DNA of 64,000 bases from a bacterium (GTDB lineage: Bacteria; Bacillota_A; Clostridia; Lachnospirales; Lachnospiraceae), in assembly GCA_004562915.1 (NCBI GenBank), contig SFQZ01000005.1, positions 76,820 to 140,819 of the forward strand, in the 5' to 3' direction. Below, piece by piece: positions 1 to 7,508 of this stretch. The translations under genes and the position numbers were made by a program. The notes beneath the pieces were generated by a model. It saw nothing but the letters and a program-made list of their open reading frames with translations. It was not told the origin of the DNA and made no database searches. The first letter of the stretch is position 1, and each line of letters opens with the position of its first letter.

Positions 1-1824
1 TGCACTGCACATAGCTTCCATAATGGGAAGTCCTGTTTCATGAGCTCTCTCAGTCAGTGAGTATAAATAAGGACTCAGCTGATAACGGAACTCAATTGCT
101 TTACGGATATCGTCTTTCAGATCACTGTACATCCATGGTTCTGTTACTGTATTATCAGTGTTGGTAGAATGAATGGAGAAACGTGGCTGGAAGATTCCAT
201 TCTGGATCCAACGGATAAATAATTCTCCCTCCGGTGCCGGACCATAGAATCCACCGATATCACATCCCTGATTAGCTACTCCGGAGAGTCCCATTCCAAG
301 GATCGTGGCAATATTATATTTCAGTGCTTCCCAACAGGTAAGATTATCCCCCGCCCATGTCTGTGCATAACGCTGGATACCACAGTGACCGGAACGGCAT
401 ACGATATACGGTCTGGTATTGTCAAAGGTCTCATGCACTGCCTCATCTGTAATATGGCACATGATATTGGACATTACTGATTTTAACTGTCCGATGGTTC
501 CGCCCTTTCCTTCAAAATCACAACGGCAGTCTTTGTCAACCATACTGTCATATTCACAGTTATCATTCCATACAGAACAGGTACCATAATCCAGTACATT
601 TTCTTTCAGAAGCTCTTTCCAGTATTTACGGGTATCGGCATTGGTATAATCTACAAATACACCCTTTCCTCCCCACCAGGTTCCCACACCCGGTTCGTCA
701 CTGTCGCTGGCTTTTACAAACATATTTTTCGCTTTCATATCTTTCAGCATCGGATGAATCAGAAGCATACCCGGTTTTACATTTGGAGTAACTGTGATTC
801 CCCTGTCCGCCATCTGTTTGAAGAAATCTTTCGGATCTTTAAAACGCTTTTTATTCCATGTAAATACACATCTCTTTACACCCTTATCTGTTTCTACCGT
901 ACAGTATCCGGAAGAAAGCTGGAAACCGTCCACAGGAATCTGTTCTTCTTTTGTGGTGTCAATAAAATCTATGATGGCATCGTCACAGTCAGATTCCAGC
1001 TCCGGATAATACATGGAGGAACCCAGATATCCCAGTGCATACCGCGGAAGCAGAGCTGACTTTCCGGTCAGATCTGTATAACGCTCAACAACCTCACGGA
1101 CAGTCGGTCCGGCAATCAGGAACAGGTCGATATCTCCTCCATCCACACGGTAACGGCTGTGCATTTTCCAGTAATTACTCTTTTCCTTACCCATGTCAAA
1201 ATCACATTCGTAAGTATTGTGATAAAAATATCCCACTGCCTTTTTCGTTACACGATTCAGTTTGATATAAAATGGGATATGTTTATACAGAGAATCTGTC
1301 TCTTTGGGATTGTAACCCATAGCATCCTTCGGACTCATATTCATAAATTTCTGAGCCTTGTTAAATTCACCACTTTTTTCTCCAAAACCATAAAAGCAGT
1401 CATCCGGAGAAATCTCACTGGTATGAATACGGCGATGATTGCTGTCTTCCTGATAAGCCAGATCCACGATGTCGGCATGCAGCATAGTACCCTCTGCGTC
1501 ATAAACACAGATACGGAACGGATCCTTTTCTACAACCACTTTCAGACTTTTTCCCTGAATGACTGCTTTTTCTTCTCCATCTTCCAACTTCATCTCTGCT
1601 GCTGTGATCCGTCTACGATAGTTTTTCAGGAAATCATCCATGCGATCTTCCCATGCAGTCATCACCAGACTGTAGGATTCCTCAGCAAAATCACCATCAA
1701 ATCCTGCGCGGATACGAATGATGGAATCTGTCAGGAAAAGAATACGGATTTCTGTTCCATCGGTGAAAATTGATACATAGTTTTCATTCAGTTTTACATC
1801 AAGAACTCTGGTACAGATTTTCAT
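1..1824 (-). CDS. Glycoside hydrolase family 31 alpha-glycosidase, C-terminus cut by window edge
   Basis: 608 codons are present; the 3' end lies outside the window. The start ATG (1822-1824) follows GGAGGC at good distance. The protein has an N-terminal beta-sandwich region and then a GH31 (beta/alpha)8 barrel, so it should remove alpha-linked sugars from oligosaccharides by a retaining mechanism. I read the nucleophile as Asp421 in a VWNDN motif and the acid/base as Asp493 in WAGDN. The usual GH31 WxDMNE is replaced by WNDNCEYD, which points to a divergent subfamily, so alpha-glucosidase, alpha-xylosidase or alpha-N-acetylgalactosaminidase activity cannot be separated here. There is no signal peptide, so it probably acts on imported glycans. 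It is divergent from an AraC-type regulator, the usual arrangement for a substrate-induced glycosidase. Confidence 0.88.
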   Translation of the reverse strand, partial: MKICTRVLDVKLNENYVSIFTDGTEIRILFLTDSIIRIRAGFDGDFAEESYSLVMTAWEDRMDDFLKNYRRRITAAEMKLEDGEEKAVIQGKSLKVVVEKDPFRICVYDAEGTMLHADIVDLAYQEDSNHRRIHTSEISPDDCFYGFGEKSGEFNKAQKFMNMSPKDAMGYNPKETDSLYKHIPFYIKLNRVTKKAVGYFYHNTYECDFDMGKEKSNYWKMHSRYRVDGGDIDLFLIAGPTVREVVERYTDLTGKSALLPRYALGYLGSSMYYPELESDCDDAIIDFIDTTKEEQIPVDGFQLSSGYCTVETDKGVKRCVFTWNKKRFKDPKDFFKQMADRGITVTPNVKPGMLLIHPMLKDMKAKNMFVKASDSDEPGVGTWWGGKGVFVDYTNADTRKYWKELLKENVLDYGTCSVWNDNCEYDSMVDKDCRCDFEGKGGTIGQLKSVMSNIMCHITDEAVHETFDNTRPYIVCRSGHCGIQRYAQTWAGDNLTCWEALKYNIATILGMGLSGVANQGCDIGGFYGPAPEGELFIRWIQNGIFQPRFSIHSTNTDNTVTEPWMYSDLKDDIRKAIEFRYQLSPYLYSLTERAHETGLPIMEAMCSA

Positions 1825-1931
1825 TACCTGTTGCCTCCTTGTTTATTTATTTTTTATATTTAAAGAATAATTTATAAGTTCGTTCAGAACCAGACAAAAT
1901 TTGCTGTCAATCCTATGTTTTTTTACATGTC

Positions 1932-1960
1932 TTGCTCTCCTGTAAAAGTCATGATATCAT
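1932..1960 (+). promoter_or_regulatory. Probable promoter of the AraC-type gene
   Basis: TTGCTC (1932-1937) and TATCAT (1955-1960) are separated by 17 bp. The elements face the AraC gene and lie in the divergent intergenic region shared with the GH31 gene. Confidence 0.45.
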
Positions 1961-2037
1961 AGAGCTAAGAAAATCTATGGACGGATATGGGTTAGCAGGC
2001 GTATTTTGTTATTGAAAAAATGAAGGGGGAATCCGAA

Positions 2038-2850
2038 ATGATCGACCAGGCTGGAATCCGAATGGCTCAGGGAGCCAGCATCACCGGTGAAAGAATTGCC
2101 GGAGTCAATGATAACATGATGAAATCCCATTATCATAATTATTATGAACTGTATTATCTGGAGGACGGGGAACGGTACCATATGATGGAAGACCATATGT
2201 ATGTTATGCGTCCGGGTGAGTTGATTTTATTTTCCCCCTATGTTATGCACCGTTCTTACGGAGATGATGGTATTCCCTTTAAAAGAATTGTACTTTATTT
2301 TGAAAAAGAAGATATTATTTCTGAAGAACTTCTGGCTGCTCTGGATGACAACAATGGCATGTACCGGCCAGATCCCAAAGTACGCCAGAAACTTCACCTT
2401 ATTCTGGATGAGCTGATCCGGGAATATGAAAACCCGACGGAATTCTATAATGGATACCGGAACACTCTGTTGAATATGCTCCTATATACCCTTCTTATGC
2501 AGACAAAAAAGGTAGAACCCATAAAAAAAGAAAGCACCAGCCGTATCATCCCGGTCATCAACTTTATCCACCAGCATTATCCGGAAGATATCACGCTTCA
2601 GCAGCTATCCTCCATGTTCTACTTAAGTCCTTCTTACCTCTGCCGGGAATTCAAAAAGCAAACAAACAGTACCATCGTCCAGTATATCAATGTGACACGG
2701 GTGATGAATGCTCAGAGACAGCTGATGGAAACGGATAAAAACATTACACAGATCAGTACAGAAACCGGTTTTTCAAATCTCACCCATTTTAACCGGGTAT
2801 TCAAATCGGTGACTGGTGAGACACCTTCCGGTTACAGAAAGCATCACTAG
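2038..2850 (+). CDS. AraC-family transcriptional regulator
   Basis: 270 aa. An N-terminal cupin-like sensor (about residues 25-95, with the His-rich SHYHNYYELYYL stretch and a PGELILFSP turn) is followed by a C-terminal double helix-turn-helix of the AraC/XylS class (about 170-270, ending in the typical FNRVFKSVTGETPSGYR segment). I chose the ATG at 2038 because AGGGGG sits just upstream; an in-frame ATG at 2020 overlaps that ribosome binding site and has none of its own. It is transcribed away from the GH31 gene and most likely activates it in response to a sugar. The ligand is unknown. Confidence 0.9.
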   Translation: MIDQAGIRMAQGASITGERIAGVNDNMMKSHYHNYYELYYLEDGERYHMMEDHMYVMRPGELILFSPYVMHRSYGDDGIPFKRIVLYFEKEDIISEELLAALDDNNGMYRPDPKVRQKLHLILDELIREYENPTEFYNGYRNTLLNMLLYTLLMQTKKVEPIKKESTSRIIPVINFIHQHYPEDITLQQLSSMFYLSPSYLCREFKKQTNSTIVQYINVTRVMNAQRQLMETDKNITQISTETGFSNLTHFNRVFKSVTGETPSGYRKHH

Positions 2851-2887
2851 CACAAATATTATGTCGAAAGATTTTAATTACACATAG

Positions 2888-2916
2888 TTGACACACGCTG
2901 TGCAAACTGTTAAAAT
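2888..2916 (+). promoter_or_regulatory. Strong promoter before the Rpn-type gene
   Basis: TTGACA (2888-2893), 17 bp, TAAAAT (2911-2916). Transcription from here would give a leader of about 145 nt carrying the hairpin at 2988-3043. Confidence 0.6.
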
Positions 2917-2987
2917 AAAATTGCACATCTGGGAAACATCTAAACCGTTCGGTTATTGATTCCCCCTATAAAAATAACTACTATAAG

Positions 2988-3043
2988 GCGGAAAGCAGTG
3001 AAACGGTAGCGATATCCCAAATATATACGTTTCTTCTTTCCGC
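2988..3043 (+). other. Two-part hairpin in the leader of the Rpn-type gene
   Basis: GCGGAAAG (2988-2995) pairs with CTTTCCGC (3036-3043), and inside it GAAACG (3000-3005) pairs with CGTTTC (3028-3033), separated by a small internal loop (CAGT against TT). The terminal loop is 22 nt. It ends 10 bases before the ribosome binding site and lacks a T run, so it is a leader structure or a target site rather than a terminator. Confidence 0.55.
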
Positions 3044-3067
3044 ACCATAATGAAAGGAGAAATGTCT

Positions 3068-3943
3068 ATGGCAATACGCAAACTGGAAGATTTGAATTTG
3101 CTGGATGATTTTTTATTCTGTTCTATGGTTAATTATCCTGAAATTGGAGAAAAATTTATCAGAGAACTGTTACAGGTAATCTTTGGCAAGAAGTTCGGTA
3201 CGCTTACTGTGATACCACAAAAAGTATATCCCGGCACTGATACAGATAAGCATGGAACCCGGCTGGATGTCTACATTGAAGAAAATATGACTAACGAGTC
3301 AGAAAACGACATAACAGTATACGATGTAGAGCCGGATAAAAACATAAATGACATAAACATCCTGCCGAAGCGTGTCCGTTTTTATCATGCTAAAATCGAT
3401 GCACACAGTCTGAAGTCAGGGGAGAGTTACCGTATGCTGAAAAAGGTCATAGTAATAATGATCACACCTTATGACCCTTTCGGACTGAATCATATGATCT
3501 ATACGATTCGCAATAAATGTGAGGAAATCCCTGAAATGCCATACGATGATGGAGCAAGAACTGTTTTTCTCTATACCAAAGGCACAGAAGGAAATCCTTC
3601 GGCAGAACTGAAACAGTTTCTTCACTATATGGAGCATACCACAGAGGGAAATGCAACAACTGATAATCTTCGAAGCATACATCAGATGGTTAATCTGATC
3701 AAACAGGATGAGGAGGTGTCACTACAGTATATGAAAATATTTGAACGAGAGGAAATGCTGATTCAACAGGGGATTGAGCAGGGAATTCAACAGGGAATTC
3801 AACAGGGAATTCAACAGGGGCGTAAAGAGGAACAAGCCAATACAGAACTGGAACGTCAAAGGGCAGAAAAAGAAAAAGCAAGAGCAGATCAGCTTGAAAA
3901 AGAATTACAGCATCTAAAAGATCAACTCAAAGAATTCCAATAA
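3068..3943 (+). CDS. Rpn-family recombination-promoting nuclease / putative PD-(D/E)XK transposase
   Basis: 291 aa. The N-terminal half resembles the PDDEXK_2 (Rpn/YhgA-like) family: LDDFLFCSMV at the start, then TRLDVYIEE and YDVEPDK, which provide the acidic residues of a PD-(D/E)XK nuclease core. Proteins of this group are DNA endonucleases linked to RecA-independent recombination. The C-terminus has a run of QQGI repeats and a highly charged coiled coil, both common in this family. ATG 3068 is chosen over 3050 and 3062 because AAAGGAG (3053-3059) is spaced for it only. It stands alone, with its own promoter and a hairpin leader, and is followed by an unusual poly-G tract. Confidence 0.85.
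   Translation: MAIRKLEDLNLLDDFLFCSMVNYPEIGEKFIRELLQVIFGKKFGTLTVIPQKVYPGTDTDKHGTRLDVYIEENMTNESENDITVYDVEPDKNINDINILPKRVRFYHAKIDAHSLKSGESYRMLKKVIVIMITPYDPFGLNHMIYTIRNKCEEIPEMPYDDGARTVFLYTKGTEGNPSAELKQFLHYMEHTTEGNATTDNLRSIHQMVNLIKQDEEVSLQYMKIFEREEMLIQQGIEQGIQQGIQQGIQQGRKEEQANTELERQRAEKEKARADQLEKELQHLKDQLKEFQ
3782..3817 (+). repeat. Three tandem 12-bp units coding QQGI repeats
   Basis: GGAATTCAACAG is repeated three times without change, with a diverged unit before it. Each unit adds one four-residue QQGI step in the linker between nuclease core and coiled coil. The number of units could vary between strains without shifting the frame. Confidence 0.8.
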
Positions 3944-3955
3944 ACGGTGTCAGGC

Positions 3956-3969
3956 GGGGGGGGGGGGGG
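3956..3969. repeat. Homopolymer of 14 G
   Basis: Fourteen consecutive G, followed after one A by six T. It lies 12 bases downstream of the Rpn-type stop codon. Such a tract is prone to slippage in replication and to sequencing error. Confidence 0.85.
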
Positions 3970-4180
3970 ATTTTTTCTGTAAATCGGTCTTCAACTAAAC
4001 GACATTGGTACAGTTCATCGTATTCATAGGTGACCGTCAAACAGGAACCCATTGGCCCGATAACTGAAGACGCAGCTGACATTTTTCTATTTATACGGAT
4101 GTTTCACCACGAACACATCATGCAAAAACTGCCACTCCTGCACTGTTGCCGGTTCCCAGGCCGATTCTCAGATTTCCAGC

Positions 4181-4208
4181 TTGACAAAGCGTTTTGCAAT
4201 GTTATAAT
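4181..4208 (+). promoter_or_regulatory. Promoter of the thrS T-box transcript
   Basis: TTGACA (4181-4186), 16 bp, TATAAT (4203-4208): two consensus hexamers. Transcription should start near 4215, just before the T-box leader. The 200 bases between the poly-G tract and this promoter hold no gene I can support. Confidence 0.75.
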
Positions 4209-4214
4209 AACTGG

Positions 4215-4451
4215 TAGAAAGCGTTGAAGAGAAGAGTAAGCAGTAAGATGGCTCCAGAGAGGGATGGAAAGGTGTGAGCATCCCGCCGGATTATTGTCTG
4301 AAGACCACCTCCGAGCGGCCCTAATACGGCACGGTGATTCCGTTATCATCAAATGAAGCGGGTGCATATCTGCACCAAAGAGGGTGGAACCGCGAGTTAT
4401 ATGCTCGTCCCTTTCGACAGAAAAGTCGAAAGAGACGGGCTTTTCTGTTTT
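4215..4451 (+). promoter_or_regulatory. T-box leader (threonine type) with terminator
   Basis: The leader contains the hallmark T-box AGGGTGGAACCGCG (4381-4394), whose TGGA pairs with the free 3' end of uncharged tRNA. Upstream is a Stem I region with a likely specifier ACC (4304-4306, followed by a purine), matching threonine. Downstream is an intrinsic terminator: arms 4403-4418 and 4425-4440 (14 of 16 Watson-Crick positions), then TTTTCTGTTTT. Uncharged tRNA-Thr would stabilise the antiterminator and allow thrS transcription; charged tRNA would favour the terminator. Class and target are well known; the specifier assignment is my reading. Confidence 0.9.
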
Positions 4452-4479
4452 AATATCAACTAAAAGAAGGAGAACGATC

Positions 4480-6441
4480 ATGATTATTACATTGAAAGAC
4501 GGATCCCAAAAAGATTATGAACAGTCCATGTCTGTCTATGATATTGCCAAAGATATCAGTGAAGGACTGGCAAGAGCAGCCTGTGCAGGTGAAGTAGACG
4601 GCGAAGTAGTTGACCTTCGTAGCATTGTTGACAAAGACTGCGCATTGAATATCCTTACCTTTAATGACGAAGCAGGAAAAGCTGCTTACCGCCATACAAC
4701 CTCCCACGTTCTGGCTGAGGCAGTAAAAAGACTGTATCCGGATGCCAAACTGGCTATCGGACCTTCCATTGAATCCGGGTTTTATTATGATTTCGATTGC
4801 GAAAGCTTCAGCAGAGAAGCTCTTGATAAAATCGAAGAAGAAATGAAGAAAATTATCAAAGAAGGACACGAAATCAAACGATTTACACTGCCCCGTGAAG
4901 AAGCGATCCAGTTCATGAAAGAACGTAACGAACCCTATAAAGTGGAACTGATTGAAGATCTTCCGGAAGGCTCTGAGATTTCATTCTATGATCAGGGCGG
5001 TTTTGTTGATCTGTGTGCAGGACCTCATCTGATGTCCACCAAAGGTATTAAGGCTTTCAAGCTGACTTCTTCCTCTATGGCTTACTGGAGAGGAGATTCC
5101 AACAAAGCTCGTCTTCAGAGAATTTACGGTACAGCCTACAATAAAAAAGATGATCTGAAAGCCCATCTGGAACGCATGGAAGATGCAAAACGCCGGGATC
5201 ACAACCGACTGGGACGCGAGATGGAATTGTTTACCACCGTTGATGTTGTTGGACAGGGACTTCCGCTGTTTACTCCAAAGGGTACAAAGATGATCATGAA
5301 GCTGCAGCGCTGGATCGAGGATCTGGAAGATAATGAGTGGGGCTATGTCCGCACCAGAACTCCTCTGATGGCTAAAAGTGATCTGTACAAAATTTCCGGT
5401 CACTGGGATCACTACAAAGACGGCATGTTCGTTCTGGGCGACGAAGAAAAAGACAAAGAAGTATTTGCGCTGCGTCCGATGACCTGCCCGTTCCAATATT
5501 ACGTATACAAAAACACACAGAAATCTTACCGTGATCTTCCTTACCGTATGGGTGAAACTTCTACCCTGTTCCGTGCTGAGGATTCCGGAGAAATGCATGG
5601 TCTGACCCGTGTCCGTCAGTTCACCATCTCCGAAGGTCATCTGGTAATCCGTCCGGATCAGGCGGAAGAAGAATTGAAGGGATGTCTGGATCTGGCTTAT
5701 TATGTTCTGGATACCCTGGGGCTGGCAGATGATGTAACCTTCCGTCTCTCCAAATGGGATCCGAACAACAAGAAAAAATATCTGGGTGATGACAATTACT
5801 GGGAATCCACACAGAATGCACTGCGTGAAGTATTGAAAGAAAAGAATCTTCCATTCACCGAAGCAGAAGGAGAAGCTGCTTTTTATGGTCCGAAGATTGA
5901 TATTCAGGCAAAAAATGTATATGGAAAAGAAGATACCATGATCACCATCCAGCTTGACTGTGCCATTGCTGAAAACTTTGACATGACCTATATTGATCAG
6001 AACGGGGACAAGGTACGTCCATATATTATCCACAGAACATCTCTTGGATGCTACGAAAGAACACTGGCATGGCTGATTGAAAAATACGCCGGAAAATTCC
6101 CAACCTGGCTGTGTCCGGAACAGGTTCGTGTTCTTCCGATTTCTGAAAAATATACAGCTTATGCGGAAGAAGTGCTGAAAGCACTGAAAGCAAACGGAAT
6201 CGATGCAACCACAGACAATCGTTCCGAAAAAATCGGTTTCAAGATCCGCGAAGCCCGCATGGCCAAACTTCCGTATATGCTGGTTGTGGGACAGCAGGAA
6301 GAAGCTGACCATACCGTATCTGTCCGCAGCCGTTTTGCCGGAGATGAGGGTGCGAAACCGCTGGAACAGTTTATTGATGATATCTGCAAGGAAATCCGAA
6401 CAAAAGAAATCCGGAAAGAAATGCCGGCAGAACAGAAATAA
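4480..6441 (+). CDS. thrS: Threonyl-tRNA synthetase
   Basis: 653 aa, normal length for the family. It attaches threonine to tRNA-Thr in the cytosol. Domains in order: TGS (1-60), the editing/SAD domain with HTTSH near residue 77 and a conserved Cys/His pair in DLCAGPHL, a class II catalytic core with MTCPFQYYVY carrying the zinc-binding Cys, and a C-terminal anticodon-binding domain. The motif 2 region reads RQFTISEGHLV rather than RQFTQDDAH, the variant form seen in many Clostridia. ATG 4480 follows AAGGAG and begins with MIITLKDGS; an in-frame upstream extension would run through the T-box and is not real. Controlled by the T-box leader. Confidence 0.97.
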   Translation: MIITLKDGSQKDYEQSMSVYDIAKDISEGLARAACAGEVDGEVVDLRSIVDKDCALNILTFNDEAGKAAYRHTTSHVLAEAVKRLYPDAKLAIGPSIESGFYYDFDCESFSREALDKIEEEMKKIIKEGHEIKRFTLPREEAIQFMKERNEPYKVELIEDLPEGSEISFYDQGGFVDLCAGPHLMSTKGIKAFKLTSSSMAYWRGDSNKARLQRIYGTAYNKKDDLKAHLERMEDAKRRDHNRLGREMELFTTVDVVGQGLPLFTPKGTKMIMKLQRWIEDLEDNEWGYVRTRTPLMAKSDLYKISGHWDHYKDGMFVLGDEEKDKEVFALRPMTCPFQYYVYKNTQKSYRDLPYRMGETSTLFRAEDSGEMHGLTRVRQFTISEGHLVIRPDQAEEELKGCLDLAYYVLDTLGLADDVTFRLSKWDPNNKKKYLGDDNYWESTQNALREVLKEKNLPFTEAEGEAAFYGPKIDIQAKNVYGKEDTMITIQLDCAIAENFDMTYIDQNGDKVRPYIIHRTSLGCYERTLAWLIEKYAGKFPTWLCPEQVRVLPISEKYTAYAEEVLKALKANGIDATTDNRSEKIGFKIREARMAKLPYMLVVGQQEEADHTVSVRSRFAGDEGAKPLEQFIDDICKEIRTKEIRKEMPAEQK

Positions 6442-6442
6442 G

Positions 6443-6494
6443 GAACATGAAAAATAAAGAGGATGCCAAAGCATCCTCTTTATTTTTCATGTTC
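6443..6494. terminator. Bidirectional terminator, 24-bp perfect stem
   Basis: Arms 6443-6466 and 6471-6494 are perfectly complementary with a CAAA loop, and the A/T-rich base of the stem supplies a T run on each strand. It begins one base after the thrS stop and ends on the stop codon of the converging XRE gene, so it serves both. Confidence 0.85.
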
Positions 6495-6730
6495 TACTTA
6501 TCCCGGAAATCAAACAGATCTTTCATAGGCACTTCCAAAACTTCCGCAATATCAAACAACTTATTCAGTGAGATGGATGTTTTTCCATTCGGTGCTTCGA
6601 TATTGCTGATATGGGTACGGCTCAGCTGCGTAGCTTCTGCCAGATCTGCCTGCGTCATTCCACGCAGTTTACGATAGTACGCGATTGTCAGACCCAATAA
6701 CCGAAATTCGTTCATTCGCTTATAATCCAT
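6494..6730 (-). CDS. Small XRE-family HTH regulator
   Basis: 78 aa, nearly all one Cro/C1-type helix-turn-helix (about residues 10-68: LRGMTQADLAEATQLSRTHISNIE). AAAGGAG precedes the ATG. Proteins of this size bind DNA as dimers and have no separate sensor domain. It stands alone between thrS and a CYTH gene, and no target site is evident. The function is unknown beyond DNA binding. Confidence 0.85.
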   Translation of the reverse strand: MDYKRMNEFRLLGLTIAYYRKLRGMTQADLAEATQLSRTHISNIEAPNGKTSISLNKLFDIAEVLEVPMKDLFDFRDK

Positions 6731-6848
6731 AGTCCCGCTCCTTTCTTTCCTATAGCTTACCTCAGATGTTTAAGAATTGGAACAATCTGAAATTTTGCAA
6801 TTACTTTTTATAATTTTATTTTCACCTCTCCTGTCTTAGTAAATGCAA

Positions 6849-7292
6849 TCATTCTTTGCTCAGATTACTATTATGATATTTGGTTGAATACGTCACATCT
6901 TCCCCGAACCACTCCGGAGGACAATAAGCATTTGCAGCTTCTTTTGTAGGAAACTCCACCTCTGCCAGGATCAGCCCGTCGTGCTTCCCATGAAACACAT
7001 CCAGCTCTATCCTCAGTCCGTCTTTTTCCGGGAGAATATATCTTGTTTTCGAAATCACAATGCCATCCGCCTTTTTCAGAAGATGCTCATATGCTTCCTG
7101 ATTCAGCGGAAGATTATACTCTTCCCGCACCATAAGTCCCCCGGACTTGTAGGTAAGTACATACTCTTCCCCCTCTCTTCGAACCCGTACCACAGGATTT
7201 GTACACAGATATGCCTGTTCCAGCTCCTTATGAGGAAAATCATCCAGATGCTCCGGTAAACTGTCTATTAAATATTTTCTTTCAATCTCCAT
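6849..7292 (-). CDS. CYTH-domain protein (triphosphate tunnel metalloenzyme)
   Basis: 147 aa. The N-terminal MEIERKYL supplies the ExExK signature of the CYTH superfamily, and alternating Arg/Lys and Glu strands (VRVRREGEEYVLTYK, RIELDVFHG, ILAEVEFPT) fit the eight-stranded tunnel. Short bacterial members hydrolyse inorganic triphosphate or related organic triphosphates; adenylate cyclase activity is known in some. There is no CHAD domain. Nothing in the neighbourhood identifies the substrate. Confidence 0.85.
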   Translation of the reverse strand: MEIERKYLIDSLPEHLDDFPHKELEQAYLCTNPVVRVRREGEEYVLTYKSGGLMVREEYNLPLNQEAYEHLLKKADGIVISKTRYILPEKDGLRIELDVFHGKHDGLILAEVEFPTKEAANAYCPPEWFGEDVTYSTKYHNSNLSKE

Positions 7293-7444
7293 CTCTATTC
7301 TCCCTTCACACTACGATACTATCCTTCTCATCACAATCATGCTTCTTAATTCTCATGGAGAAATTATAACATACATCTTTGATAACGGCTACTTTGGGTT
7401 TGTATATCCAATAAAGTATATTGATTATCCGACCTAAAGAATGA

Positions 7445-7472
7445 TTGAATATTTTTTTTAAATTGGTATACT
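7445..7472 (+). promoter_or_regulatory. Probable promoter of the ABC-class ATPase gene
   Basis: TTGAAT (7445-7450), 16 bp, TATACT (7467-7472), about 36 bases before the start codon at 7509. Confidence 0.4.
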
Positions 7473-7508
7473 TAAACAGAATGAACAAATAAGCAAGGAG
7501 AAAATGAA

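Noticed and set aside
3920..4110. Minus-strand stretch reading YEYDELYQCRLVEDRF and on through the poly-G tract
   Set aside because: Looks a little like protein sequence, but no family is recognised, stops interrupt it and no start is visible; a decayed gene end cannot be shown.
4981..6474. Long open frame (497 codons) on the minus strand across thrS
   Set aside because: It is fully antisense to a conserved gene, has a phenylalanine/cysteine-rich random-like composition and no ribosome binding site.
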